A DNA stretch of 64,000 nt from Gymnothorax reevesii (Eukaryota > Chordata > Actinopteri > Anguilliformes > Muraenidae), in assembly GCA_029721435.1 (NCBI GenBank), contig CM056578.1, positions 15,388,411-15,452,410 on the forward strand. The letters run 5' to 3'. Of this stretch, positions 36,905-48,541 are shown in pieces. Both the position numbers and the translations under genes were made by a program. A model generated the notes under the pieces. The model ran no database searches. It was not told the origin of the DNA and saw only the letters and a list, made by a program, of their open reading frames with translations. Each line of letters opens with the position of its first letter. Position 1 is the first letter of the stretch.

Positions 36905-37335
36905 ATGGAACACAAAGCTATTACATACAGGGCAGTTGCTAGGAATTCGGGGCCCCCTGACAGAATATCAGTGTGGGCCCCCGCCCTCGACTTTATACCA
37001 CTATGTATCATGATGTTATTCTATATTTTTTCTGTTTCACAGTGTCCTTGGCAGTGCCTAATGCCACACACCCAATTTTTCCTTTTTTTCACACGATTAA
37101 CCACTCAAAGAGTCAGAGTATCATTATCAACAAGTCGACATGGTCTACAACATCCCCCGCCAATCGTGCGCTTCTCATTTTCGAACTCAATCAAGGCCTT
37201 TATAGTCTGAAGCTACACACCAAATTTGGTTACTGTATCTGTAGTAGTTTCTGAGTAAAGCTGTCCCCTTTATCTCGGACGGACGGAGGTCAAACCTATA
37301 TCCCCCTCCCACTTCGTGTTGGCGGGGGATAAAAA
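36905..37335 (+). repeat. decayed dispersed repeat, hairpin-ended
   Basis: Contains gggcagttgctaggaattcggggcccc at the left and, at the right, ttctgagtaaagctgtcc, ggacggacggagg and tccccctcccacttcgtgttggcgggggat, a GC-rich closing palindrome as at 13.9 kb. Confidence 0.4.
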
Positions 37336-38325
37336 CATATTCAGACTGCTGGTGGTGAGGGTCTATTGCTGGGTCAGGTTCAGATGAAGTGACCACAGCT
37401 GATTCAGGAGTAGCAATGCATAAAGATTTAATTGTTCCATTTCATATTACTTTTGTAAACATTTAAAGCTATGCTCTATGCAACAACTGATGAAGAACCA
37501 ACCTACCGAGTCTAGGAATAAACAAAAGCTAAATGGGCTTCTCAGTACCATAGCTCTAAACACTCAGCTTCATTTTGCTATTTTTAAAGGGGAACTCCGG
37601 CCTATTTCAACACATATCTTTGTTGTTTGTGGTGAAGGAGTGCTGTCAATAGCGAGACAAAGAAATTTGGTTTTGCCTACACCGAGTTATGCCAAGCGGC
37701 TCAAACGGGGCAGGCTTTCAACGTGCTTTTAGCTTCTTAACACGATGGAGATGTAATTTCAAGTCCATAGCCATGTTGACCTAACCCTTCCAAGTGACCA
37801 CAGTGAATTTGACTGCAGTAGCTGACCTAGAAATGCATAAAAGGTGTGCTAATTCACTCAGTGCACATACCTCTGTTTACTTCCTGTGTTCCAGTGAAGT
37901 CCACACTAGTCAATTGTCGAACTCGTACGATCCAGTATTCCAAACTAATTTTTCAAGATCAAAGCAGGCCAGAAACTTAGAACTTAGATCGCTATACTCC
38001 AAACTCCAAACATATCATCTTGCATGAAAAGCCCCATATGCATGCATGTGTGTTCTGAGGCTACCATAAGAAGAAATCATGAAGACGTTCCCTCCAATTT
38101 GTCTGCAGCTGGCCTTTTCGCTTTTGGAATGGCATTTACTTTCAGATGCTGGTGTTCTAACAAATTTTTCTACCTATCAAAATATGCTACCTCGCGATTC
38201 TGCGCTTGTGGACCCAAATGGAATGTGGGCCCTTAGAATTGTCATCACCTTTCCCCCCTGTACGACGGCGCTGATTACATATATTACCCGCTTACGTAGG
38301 GGGAGCTGCAGCCTATATACCATCA
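37336..38325. other. intergenic DNA, nothing recognised
   Basis: No supportable gene or repeat edge. Confidence 0.45.
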
Positions 38326-38450
38326 TTTTCAGTCCATCCATTATCTTACCCGCTAAAGGAGGGAAAGCTGGAGCAAATCCCAGAATGCACTGCATGGGAA
38401 GGAGCCAAATGTGCAAGCTACCAGTCCATCACAGGCCCAAAGCTCCCATG
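38326..38450 (-). repeat. SINE/LINE tail fragment
   Basis: ccatccattatcttacccgct, gctggagcaaatcccagaatgcactgc and ccagtccatcacagg are reverse-oriented words of a tail shared by many teleost retroposons. Confidence 0.55.
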
Positions 38451-38915
38451 CATCTCAAATTCATTTTAACTCAATGTCCCATGCTGGCCAAATCTAAGCA
38501 TGTTGCCACTTGTGATTCCTAATAAGAAAAATATACCTGAAAGCTATTTCCCAGGTTTGTCATGGATTTCTGCACAGTGGTGTCTGTTTTTGCTGCCTTG
38601 AGATTAATAGCCTGTGAGGCTGTGTTTGCCAGTTAGTGGTACAGTCCGGTGGCCAATGGGACCAACCACATTTTACTCTGAGGCAGGATGCCAAATACTT
38701 TTAATATGCAGATTAAATCTTCACGGAAATATATGGCTTACTTTTTATGTTGCTTGGGATGGGGGAGACTGAGCAAGAGAGAGAGAAAAAATAAAAGGAG
38801 AGAACCAAACAAAATTTTCTTGAAGAGGGGTCATGTCTACGTTGTATTTGTTTAGCTGAAGGTCCCTGATGAATAGATCAATTATTCATCAGAGTGCATC
38901 TCAGTCCTTTCAATT
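38451..38915. other. intergenic DNA, nothing recognised
   Basis: No supportable feature. Confidence 0.4.
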
Positions 38916-41630
38916 AAAGGTGACCTAATATGCTATTTTTCCTAGTTTATATTTTGGTCTTTGTGCGATCAGGAATACTCTAGCGGAGTCAAAGTACAAA
39001 AAAAAAAAAACTCATACTGCCATCCTCAAAAAACCCCATTTAAAGTCCATAGTAGTCTCTGCCTGAAACGCCTCATTGGGGTGGCTCTTCCACTATGGCC
39101 CCCGCTCCTCTAACTGGCCAGCTCTGTGGAGGGCGGATCTAGGTGGGACGAGGCAGCAGAACGCAGTTTTCCTGGTCCGGCTTCAGGGGAATTGACGGGC
39201 ATATTCTGCAATCTAACAGTACATGTGTAATGAAAATAACTTGTTCTAATAAAACGCAATGGCAAAAGTGGAGGACGCAGTGCAAAAGTCTGGCAGCTCA
39301 AGCACGAATTAGTTATCAGCTACAGTTTGCTACGGCAACAGTTGATGAGTACAGCGGTTTTTCTACTCTGTAGTCAGGATGGAGGGGAAGCTAGAATCCA
39401 CCCCATATAGACACATTTGTAGAACGGGTCGACATGCCCAAGTGTAGACCAGAGACCATAGAAACCCGGTGGGTCTGAGTTTAGAGGGAAACAGACAGTG
39501 AGGAGCAGCTAAAAGTGGACCAACAGCTTATGGACTGATTCGATGTGTATTAGGACCTGCTGGTTCGTCTGCATAACTGATGTGTCGTTAGCGTGGAGAA
39601 ACAGCTTGTATGCTGGTATATGACGGAGGGGCGAAAGCTCCAAGCTAAATGGGCTTTTCAGAATTTGCCCATGGTAATGGTTTACTTAATGCTTCGGAAT
39701 GACCAGCTTTTCCTCGCGGAAAAAGGGCGCATTATGGATAGCGTGCGAGAGCTAGACAGAGCTCTGGTTAGGTCATGAACATAATACAGGTTTTACAGAC
39801 CGTAAGTTCCATCTGTGTGAACCACTGCTTATGAGGAGCTAGCGAATCGATCACTTACAGGAAAGAATTTAATATTCAATTGATGGCTATTCCAAGAAAT
39901 CGTTTGTTATACCGGACACGTTATAGCCTGTGTGCTTCCCTATCGCTTTCGCCGGTAGTATCAGAGAGTTTGCCCAGACATTGGAGATGTATCAGGCTGC
40001 CCCCGGTCATGGATAAGTAAAGCGATCGTTTCATAAGCACCCAAAAACGTGCCCCAAGCTCTACAAAATCTATGTCAATTCTAACTGCAGCCCAACTTGG
40101 CAGACACATCCAGCACCTCTCCGTTTAGCTCCAACTGTAGTGGCTACAATCAGGCAACGTTATACTGAAACTGTCACATTGATGCTTACCGAAGTAACAC
40201 AAGCATACCGATCATAATAGCTGCATATAAGTTAACCAGAAGCATTTTTAATTTGCAGAGCATGCGAACTAACAGGCAGTAGCTGGTAAGTGGTCATGAC
40301 TTTGAATGTAATCTGTTGCGCGAAAAATTTGTTTTGCGTCCGGTGTGAAAGCGGCTTGACGTGCCCATAACGTGTATTCACATCTTTGCATAGACTTTGA
40401 ATGTAGGCTAATCTGTCCTGTGAAAAATTTGTTTCGTGTCTGATGTGAAAGCAGCTTTATGGATTGTACGAGACTGCTAGAGAGAGCTTGGTTATGTTAT
40501 GAACATAATACAGGTTATGCAGACCGTAAGTTCCGTTGCTTATGTAGACAAGTTGCTTTTGTAGAGCAAGCGAATTGATCACTTCTACAGGAAAGAATTA
40601 CCCATTTAATCTCTGCCTTTTTCGGCTTTTTATTAGCCACAACAGTTTCTGAAGGGGATGAAATTATGTCAAAGTAGTGCAGAGAAATCAGTTGTAAACT
40701 GGTAGAGCTTCTGCGTTTCACATTGCTTTCATGGTAGCACCAGAGAGCTTGCTCAGACGTTTGTGAAGTATCCGGCTGATCCTGGTCATGGATAAGTGAA
40801 GTGATCACTAACTGTAGTGGCTACAATCGGGCAACGTTATGATGAAACTGCCACATTGATGCTTTTAATTGGCACGACACGCAAACTAACATGCAGTAGC
40901 TGGAAACCGAGCAGTCATAACCACAGAGACAAACCCTTGCAATACAGGTTTTACAGACAGCAAGTTCTATCACTGAACAGTTGTACTAAGCATCCAAATT
41001 ACAAACAAGTATTAAAAGTTAGCTTCAAATGAGGTTTATGTTCTCAGACCTTCTGTAGAATTTCCTCTGATATCACTCTTGCATACTTAGGACACAAACA
41101 TTGGCAACAGTAACTTGGCTACGTTAGACGTTGTGCTACAGGCTTTATCTTCAGATATTTTACAAAGCCTGTGTTTGAGGCCAGTCATTAGTGCCAACTA
41201 TCGCAAGCGGTCCTTCTAGCCACCTGTAACATGTTAGCTTCACTTACATTATTTGCTGTTATATGGTTGCTTAACAGCTTGTGGCTCGAAGTGCTTGATC
41301 GATGCAACTGCTTCAGGTTTGAGAAGCAGCCGAAACGCTTATCCTGTGTCGAATTTTCCTTCATTGACGAAGCTGTCTTTGGTGAAATGCTGAGCACAAA
41401 CAGCTAACGTTCCCTTTGGCTGTGGCTATTTGCTGCCGGCAAACAAAAAAAGCTACCCACTGATTAATGGTGGCATCATCTTTTGGAAGAAAAATTTGTT
41501 TTTCTTCACATCCAAAAGTAAATGGACAAGTAGCTTTGGGAGAGACAAAATTGCACCTCAAATGATCTGCAGTTCTTTTGTATTTCCAAAAGTGTAGACG
41601 CTACTAAGGCATAGTATGATCTGCCGTTGT
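38916..41630. mobile_element. possible hAT-like non-autonomous element
   Basis: The left edge ttaaaggtgacctaatatgc and right edge ggcatagtatgatctgcc (inverse ggcagatcatactatgcc) resemble the inverted ends of a teleost hAT-like group (aggtgtcctattatgcc). The interior has cctgaaacgcctcattgggg and an internal duplication (39724-40930), with no transposase frame. Ends uncertain. Confidence 0.35.
39724..40930 (+). repeat. ~0.7-kb tandem duplication, two copies plus a partial third
   Basis: Matched pairs: gaacataatacagg at 39777 and 40501; cagaccgtaagttcc at about 39795 and 40519; ctgtagtggctacaatc at about 40135 and 40811; aaaaatttgttt(t/c)g near 40325 and 40424; ctaacaggcagtagctgg / ctaacatgcagtagctgg. 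Offset 680-725 bp with many indels. A further ggttttacagacagcaagttc occurs near 40947. Confidence 0.65.
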
Positions 41631-41714
41631 TAGTACCTGCTAGAATAGTTTCCGGTGTGGGCAGGTCCAGCGCAGTGGTTGGCGCTGGCTATGTCTGTAC
41701 TAATTGGACGGCAC

Positions 41715-43333
41715 AACCTGACGTCTACACTCCATCTGCAGTGGGTAGGTTAACTCAGTCTACCCACTGCACCCTTTCGTACTCTTTCATAATAATGGCC
41801 ACTAGGTGGCAACTGCAAGTCGACGACGACTGAGGACCAATCAGCGCCGAGCTTACAAATGCATCCCCAGCAGCAGAGGGAATAGCGGAAACATGTAAAC
41901 AATCCGCGATGATCTTGGCAGAAAATACTCCCCAAAAAAGGGTATACCGTTGTGCCGAAGGGCTTTCATGCTTGTGCGTGGTATGTCAGTGCGATATAAG
42001 ATTAGGAACCATGTTCGCACGTGGAAGACCATGTGTGATATCGCTGGCAAACGGTCATTTGCGACAAGTTTTGACATGGGTGGACACAGACTTGGACGAG
42101 TTCTGGCCATGGATATATATAGAACACTAGATTGCTGATAGGGTACGCTCAAGTGAAGCATCTGTTCTACGAGCCTATACACCCGGAAGTAAAATTCTCT
42201 CAGACTCCCATTCATTTTCGCGTACTTTAAAATTACATTTTCAAACACACTTGCGTGCGAGTCGGTGTTATTTTGGTATCGCTGTGCTGAGCAACATTTT
42301 GTCTCCCTAAATATGTCCTTTTCACTTTCTAAAGCGAAGATCGAAATGTTATTCGGTGTTAACATTAAAGTACAGCAGAGAAGTGACGCGACCGATGCTT
42401 TTACCTCTAATCAGATAATTGCTTGGAAGTTATCGCCATTAAAAGAAACATCGATGAATGTCCATTTACGTTATGAATTACGAGTAGCTAGCTTGCTTGT
42501 TAGCCACCTTTTTAACTTTATTTACCACTACGTCAATGTAGTCCCCGCAACGCCAAGGCAGCTCGCTGGTGATCATTGTCAATTGCTAGCGTTCGCTTTC
42601 AGTCAGCGGTCTGTTCAAGTCAATGGGACGGCTTAATTAGCTAGCTAGCACGAAACGCGGTTTTTTCTATTAAAGTGACTACTTTGCGTTTATACGTTAA
42701 CTTACGCATGAAACGTTTTATTACAGCTCTTCAAATAAATATTGCTGAAAAAGGCAGCTGCACATCTCTGCATTTTCTCGCTTACATCGACTTATTTGAA
42801 ATTGGTCTCATAGGAAACCATTTTAATGAAGAGTACGGTGTATCAATATTGCGGCTGCGTGCTTCACTTTGGATAATGTAAATACGACGACATCAGCAAT
42901 CTAGTGTTCTAAATATATATATCTATGTTCTGGCAGTTCGTGTTGCCACTTAAACAAGAGATTTACATCTGCTGCAGGTGTCATTATCAGTTGATGAGAT
43001 TTGATAAAACTCGTAGCTGATACATGCAGCAAGAGAGTGACTACAAGCGCGAACTGGCAAAGTTGGCCTCACAGCTAAGGGACTTGAAACAGAATCACAT
43101 TGGCCGGAAGCGCAACATGCCACCCCAGGGCCAGGCACCCCCTCACGTGGGTCGCCCGGAGCCAATGACAAACGATGTTATAGATTCTCAGCTTAAAGCA
43201 GGATGAGTGCGCTGATTGGATGGTTGTGATCATGTGACCTAGTGGCCATTATTAAGAAAGAGTACGAAAGCGTGCAGTGGGTAGAAGGAGTTAACCTACC
43301 CACTGCAGATGGAGTGTACCTGACGTCAGGTTT
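41715..43333. mobile_element. 1.6-kb element with ~140-bp terminal inverted repeats
   Basis: 41715-41860 and 43196-43333 are inverted copies: AACCTGACGTC, CACTCCATCTGCAGTGGGTAGG, GTTAACTC, CTACCCACTGCA, TTTCGTACTCTTTC, ATAATGGCCACTAGGT, CCAATCAGCGC. Each arm also holds its own palindrome (GCAGTGGGTAG / CTACCCACTGC around an 11-nt loop). Clear target duplication not found. It encodes no transposase I recognise, so it is a non-autonomous DNA transposon; superfamily unknown. Confidence 0.75.
43024..43206 (+). other. 60-codon ORF inside the inverted-repeat element, function unknown
   Basis: An ATG-started frame with a coiled-coil-like, charged N-terminal part (YKRELAKLASQLRDLKQ) and a proline-rich part (MPPQGQAPPHVGRPEP), in DNA clearly more GC-rich than its surroundings. 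Just upstream (near 42978) ctgctgcag resembles a splice acceptor, so it may be an exon captured from a host gene. I do not recognise the protein. Could also be chance. Confidence 0.25.
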
Positions 43334-43830
43334 TGCCCAGATCTCGTGAAGATCTCGGGAGGAGCTGTTCAGAGAGGAAATGATTGCTCACGAAATCACG
43401 TTCTTGGATTACGGCATAATCCCTGTATCTTATATTTAGAAACTTTTCAGAGGTTGAGCATGGACAACCAACATTATAACATTACTAATATGTATTAAAA
43501 GAAGGATTTTCAGCATGTTCAGTCCCCTTTAAACTGTCAATTGATATTGGTATCAAAATTGCTGAGGCTGTACACTGATGATGAGTACAGTAGTGTGCAG
43601 TGAAGTAAGTATGCCTTCATTTTGGTCGAAAAGGGGTCTTAATATATTACCTCTATAATTTTTTTTGCTGAAAATGTATTGAAAACTAGTAGTATTGCAG
43701 GAAATGAGAACCAAAAAAAAAGATTCCCTCAAGTATATTGATGTAAAACATGGGTCATAAACAAAAACACTAAAAACATCATTTTTTTATAACGATTGAA
43801 AGGGTGTCTTAAATTAATTTCTTATGCTTG
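43334..43830. other. intergenic DNA, nothing recognised
   Basis: AT-rich, no gene. Confidence 0.45.
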
Positions 43831-44290
43831 TGTTATGGCCCCAATTTGTTATGACATTAACGACAGCAAAGGATGACAGACAAAAAATTTTAAAACTAAA
43901 ACACATTTAATTAAACAAAGGCAACTAACAAACTACTCTACAGACCAAGATTAATTATATACAAAAACAGAAATATTTACAGTCCCTTTGGTGGGTTGCT
44001 TGGTGATGTCCTGGGTGAGGAAAATTCTCTAACACAGGCAAAAATCCACTAAAAGCTTCACAGGTCTTGAACAGAATGACAGGTCTGGTCACATGTATCC
44101 TTCTCCTTGCAATTTCTCCTACTACTTCACCGTCTCAATTCTCCCCCTTATATACTCTTTTGCAGACCCCTCCCACCTTTGAGGCTTTTTTTTATTTCTC
44201 TCTCTTGTCCCAGACATGCCTAAAACATGTCCAAACCCATCTCCAGTCTGGGCTTCACAAAAAAAAAAAAAGGTAAATATTCACATTACA
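43831..44290 (-). repeat. 3' LTR of the Gmr1-like element
   Basis: 460 bp; on the minus strand it starts TGTAATGTGAATA and ends CCATAACA. It keeps a TATA box (TATATAAG, minus strand, about 44155-44148) that the 5' LTR has lost. A purine stretch (agaatggagg on the minus strand, 44291-44300) precedes it, the likely polypurine tract. Confidence 0.85.
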
Positions 44291-44369
44291 CCTCCATTCT
44301 AAAAGGGAAAATTTGACTCAAAGGCAAAATTTCTCTTTTCAGTACAAAGTGGTTAAGTGGACACTTGTC

Positions 44370-44374
<5 letters not shown>

Positions 44375-44406
<32 letters not shown>
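44375..44406. repeat. (AC)n microsatellite
   Basis: Pure AC run inside the retrotransposon between the RNase H end and the 3' LTR. Confidence 0.95.
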
Positions 44407-44408
<2 letters not shown>

Positions 44409-44439
44409 TTCGAATAAACACGTGATATACATACATACA

Positions 44440-45065
44440 TACTCAACCACGGGATAAGCAATCAGCAATTACATTGTCAGTACCCTTTACATGCTTAATT
44501 TCCAAGTCAAACTCCTGTAAAATCAAACTCCAATTCAACAATCTCCGATTCTTGTTTTTCATCTTACTCAAAAACATTAACGGATTGTGGTCAGTGTACA
44601 CAATCATTGGCTTTTGCCCTGTACAAACATAAACATCAAAGTGTTGTAAAGAGAACCAGAGCCAACAGCTCCTTCTCTATTGTGGAATAGTTCCTTTGGT
44701 GGCAATTGAACTTCCTGGAGAAGTATGCCACAGGATGCTCAATGTCGCTTCTCTGTAGGAGCACAGATCCACAACCTTGGTCGCTAGCATCGACCGGAGA
44801 ACGGTTTGTTGAAGTCAGGAGATTTGAGCACGAGGAAGTGACGCAGCAGAGACTTCAGGCGATCGAAGGCTCTCTGGCATGCATCATCCCAAGTGAGCTT
44901 TACGCCTTTCTTCAGTTGGTTGGAGAGACTGAGAGCAATCTCAGCAAAGTTCTTGCAGAACTTGCGGTAGTACCCGATCATTCCAAGAAGGCAGCGCAAA
45001 GCTTTTTTGTTGTCAGGAACTGGAAAGTCCATGATGGCTTGGACTTTAGCATTTATGGGTGCCAC
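44440..45065 (-). pseudogene. Gmr1-like Pol: C-terminal RT connection and RNase H
   Basis: The minus strand reads a connection region with LLGMIGYYRKFCKNFAEIA (frame 45065-44784) and then, after a frame break near 44785, an RNase H with [21 protein letters not shown] and YTDHNPLMFLSK, ending in a DCLSRG tail near 44445. There is no integrase after RNase H, in contrast to ordinary gypsy order. Confidence 0.8.
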
Positions 45066-45778
45066 CTTACCCTAGCCTATGACATAGGTGACAGTAGGAC
45101 AACCAATCTTGGCTAAGTCACTCTTGTTCAGGTTAACAGTCAGGTTAGCCTGGGTCAGGTGCTGGAACAACGTCTCTACATCTTTGAGATGTTCTTCCCA
45201 GGAGTCACTCCATGTGATCAGGTCATCGATGTACGCACCCGTGTGGGGTAATCCGACGATTGTAGACTATCATCCTTTGGCATGAAAAATGCCCCAGCCA
45301 CATTCCAAAGGGTAGGACTTCATACTGGTACAACCCAGATGGTGTGGCAAAAGCAGAGATGCTCTTGGCCCTCTCAGTTAAAGGCACGCACCAATAACCC
45401 TTCAATAAATCAATCTTGGTCAAAAACTTTGCTTGCCCTACTCTATCAATACAATCATCAATCCTAGGTATTGGAAACACATCAGTTCTAGTTACAGCAT
45501 TGACTTTGCGATAAGCTGTACAGAATCTAGTACTTCCATCAGGTTTTGGAACAAGCACACAGGGTGAACTCCAATCTGAGTTGGAGGGTCTGATAATATC
45601 ATGTTCTAACATGTACTCAACCTCTTTCTCAGCAATCTTTCTCTCTTTGGGATTCATCCGGTACGGATGCTGTGTAATTGGTTTGGCATCACCAACATCT
45701 ACATCATGAGAGGCTATAGAAACTCTCTTTGGAACATCAGGAAACAGATCCTTATATTTCTTGATCAACCTCTCAAAC
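45066..45778 (-). pseudogene. Gmr1-like reverse transcriptase with a micro-inversion
   Basis: The frame 45768-45223 shows typical gypsy RT blocks (WSSPCVLVPKPDGSTRFCTAYR, FLTKIDLLKGYW, FATPSGLYQYEVLPFGM). The catalytic box reads YIDD near 45226-45215. Between them a conserved RT block is present only on the plus strand (GMKNAPATFQR at about 45279-45311), so a short stretch has been inverted. A stop near 45080 is further damage. Confidence 0.85.
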
Positions 45779-46345
45779 TCATCTCTCTGTGAGGGTTAAG
45801 TGCTGGAGTTTTGCATCAAGATTTTGCAACACTTCATAGTTTGACAATTTACATGAAAGAACTTCAGTTTTAATTCTAGGTTCACCATCTTGAAAGTCCC
45901 CCTCATCTTCACAAATCTCGGCCATTGGAGGATCTGAAGTGACAGCTGCAACCCTAGAATTTCTATCATGATAAGGCTTCAGCATGTTAATGTGACAACT
46001 GTTTTGGCTTTCTCCTATCTGGAGTCTTTACAATGTAATTGAGATCATTGAGTTGTCTCAGAATTTCATAAGGACCATAAAATCTAGCCTGCAATGGATT
46101 GGACTGCAAGGGAAACGACAAGGACCTTGTCTATTGGTGTAAACTCACGGCTTCTAGCCTTATGATCATACCAAGTTTTCATTTTTCCCTGACTTGATTT
46201 CAAGTTCTCTTTGGCTAGGTCACATGCTGCACCCAATCTGTCCTTGAACTTGCTAACATAGTCTAACAGACTGATGTGCAGCTCTTCCTCTTGCCATTAA
46301 TCACTCAATAGCAAAGGTCCTCTCACTTCATGGCCAAACACTAGC
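45779..46345 (-). pseudogene. Gmr1-like linker between integrase and reverse transcriptase
   Basis: The minus strand carries an integrase C-terminal-like segment (ARFYGPYEILRQLNDLNYIVKTPD near 46090-46020), then an acidic linker ending in LQHLTLTER just before RT (45985-45779). Interrupted by frame breaks near 46000 and 46300. Confidence 0.65.
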
Positions 46346-46990
46346 TCAAATGGACTGAATCCAGTAGACCTCCTGCAATGCTTCTCTAGCTGCAAACAAC
46401 AGTAAATGATCACCTTCATCCCAGTCTCTCTCATGGTCATAACAATAAGCCCTCATCATTGTCTTGAGAGTGGAATGAAACCGCTCTAAGGCACCCTGAC
46501 TTTCTGGATGATAGGCACTAGAAAGAATCTGCTTTGCACCTAGTTCATACACAACCTGCTGAAAGAATCCGGAAGTGAAATTACTACCTTAGTCTGACTG
46601 AATTTCCCTGGGAAGGCCAAACAACGTGAAGAACTTTATCAAAGCCTTCGAGATTTCAGTTGCCTTGATGTTACGTAGGGGTATGGCTTCAGGGAATCTG
46701 GTAGATGCACACATGATTGTCAACAAGTACTGATTTCCAGATCTAGTTTTGGGTAATGGACCAACACAATCAACAATAACCTAAGAGAAGGGCTCCCCAA
46801 ATGCTGGGATAGGCTGCAATGGAGCTACAGGTGGGTCTAACTGGTGTTTTCCAACTACCTGACAAGTGTGACAGGTTTTGCAAAAGTTGGAAACGTCTTT
46901 CCGAAGCCCAGGCCAGAAGTGTTTCATAATCTTATCAACAGTCTTGTTAACACCAAGATGACCTCCTAAAGGTAAACTATGAGCCATTAA
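46346..46990 (-). pseudogene. Gmr1-like integrase, upstream of RT
   Basis: Zinc finger H-H-C-C (GGHLGVNKTVDKIMKHFWPG then FCKTCHTC, about 46990-46850). The catalytic core has D in VDCVGPLP (about 46770), D in EIQSD (about 46590) and E in SQGALERFH (about 46480). Two in-frame stops are visible (near 46783 and 46588). Confidence 0.85.
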
Positions 46991-48049
46991 GATCTCATTC
47001 CTGTAGAACTTCGGAACAACAATTTGCTTGACCACTGCACAATCTGCATTGGCAGGGATATCAGGAGGGCGCCACTTCCGCAGCAACACACTATCCTTGA
47101 GATAATACCCAAATGGAACTGCGTCTATTTCTTTATCAGGAAGGGCTCTCCTCTTTAGTACACAAATTTCAGGATCATTAGTTTGCTCCTCAATCAACCG
47201 CTTTCTGGACAGAGACAAGTCTCCAGACACATCAGAATCACCAGACCCATCCGGCTGGCTGAATAGAGAACTGATAAAAGTATCTGATAAGTCCTCAAAC
47301 AGAGAAACCATAGTAGGCCGAACAGAGTCATAAGGCGAACCACCTGAGTCATGACTATTCAATGTGCTGCACGGCACCATATCATCTACTTCTTGAGCCT
47401 TCTTGGCCATAGCACGAGTCACTGCGCAACAAGGATACAGAGATGGGTCCTCATCGCCATTTTTAGCACTTGGCTGTGAAGTAAGATGTACAGGGGGAAC
47501 TACTTTGCCCCCAGCCAGGTCATTGCCTAGCAACAGAGAAACACCCTTTATAGGTAGACTTGACATAAGTCCCACCTTTACCTGTCCTGTAATTAAATCT
47601 GACTTCAAGAATATAGAGCGCAGGGGTACAGATACAGTCCTCCCTTCAATACCTTGTACAAGTATGAAATCCCCAGAAGCGGTCTCATCACGCAACTCCA
47701 AGGAGTCCATCAACAAAAGTGACTGAGAAGCTCCGGTATCCCTTAGGATATATATGGGGACAGGAGTAGTATGCTCATTCAGAGCCACAAATCCCTCTGA
47801 CACAAATGGAAGAAATTCCTCCCTCACAAAGTCAGCTGTATCAGGCTTTTTAGCCCCACAAGAAGCAGGTAATTTAGCAGATCGGTTATCTACTACAGGG
47901 GTTTCTAACCTTGTTTTCAAAAAGGCATTTGGTTTGGTATCCTTTTCTTTTTCTTTCTTAGCTTTAAGGAACCAACAGTTATTTGTAACATGACCAGATT
48001 TCTTGCTATAACTGCAAACTAGACCACTTTTGTCACTGTCAGCTTTCAC
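46991..48049 (-). pseudogene. Gmr1-like nucleocapsid, protease and spacer
   Basis: One open frame 48049-46781 (422 codons; it also holds the integrase zinc finger). Near its start is a knuckle-like CSYSKKSGHVTNNC, in which the second cysteine of the usual C-x2-C-x4-H-x4-C is serine. The aspartic protease motif is LRDTGASQSLLL (about 47740-47705). The stretch 47500-47050 is a spacer of unknown role. The frame starts with GTG, not ATG; it is an internal part of the polyprotein. Confidence 0.8.
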
Positions 48050-48541
48050 ACTTTGATCAGACCTGTTACTGGATTTCTGAGCACCATCACCAGATTTGTC
48101 TTTGGGTGAGGAATCTTGGGTATCACCGTTCCCTTTTTTCTGAAATTGGAACCATCTATTGTTAGGTAGGTCTTAATATCATCCTTAACACAGTTCTTGA
48201 ATTCTTCAACTAACACCATCTCTTTTAGTGAGTTGAAATCATCCTTGACCTCCATAGAAGTACACCAGCGCTCAAAGCAAACCTTCTTCTCATTAGCAAA
48301 TTCCACATAAGTCTGATTTTCAGATTTCTTCAGACCTCTGAATTTCTGTCGGTAAGCCTCTGGAACCAACTCATAAGCTCTCAAAATAGCCTTTTTGACA
48401 ACCTCATAATCAGAGGAATCATCTGCAGACAAAGCCGAATAGGCTTGTTGAGCTTTACCCTTGAGGACAGTTTGTAACCTAAGAGGCCAGTGCTCCCTTA
48501 GCCACTGACAACTTTTAGCTACCTTTTCAAAACACTGGAAA
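48050..48541 (-). pseudogene. Gmr1-like Gag, capsid part (SCAN-like)
   Basis: The minus-strand frame reads FQCFEKVAKSC, SDYEVVKKAILRAYELVPEAYRQKFR and CFERW, a pattern close to the vertebrate SCAN domain, which is known to derive from the capsid of Gmr1-like elements. A frameshift in a run of A and G near 48135 separates it from the nucleocapsid frame. Its N-terminal continuation is on the far side of the Tc1-like insert. Confidence 0.8.

Noticed and set aside
38079..38522. 147-codon plus-strand ORF
   Set aside because: Crosses a SINE/LINE tail; no recognisable protein.
41853..42365. 170-codon minus-strand ORF inside the inverted-repeat element
   Set aside because: No transposase or other family motif; begins without supporting context. 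Kept as unproven and not listed as a gene.
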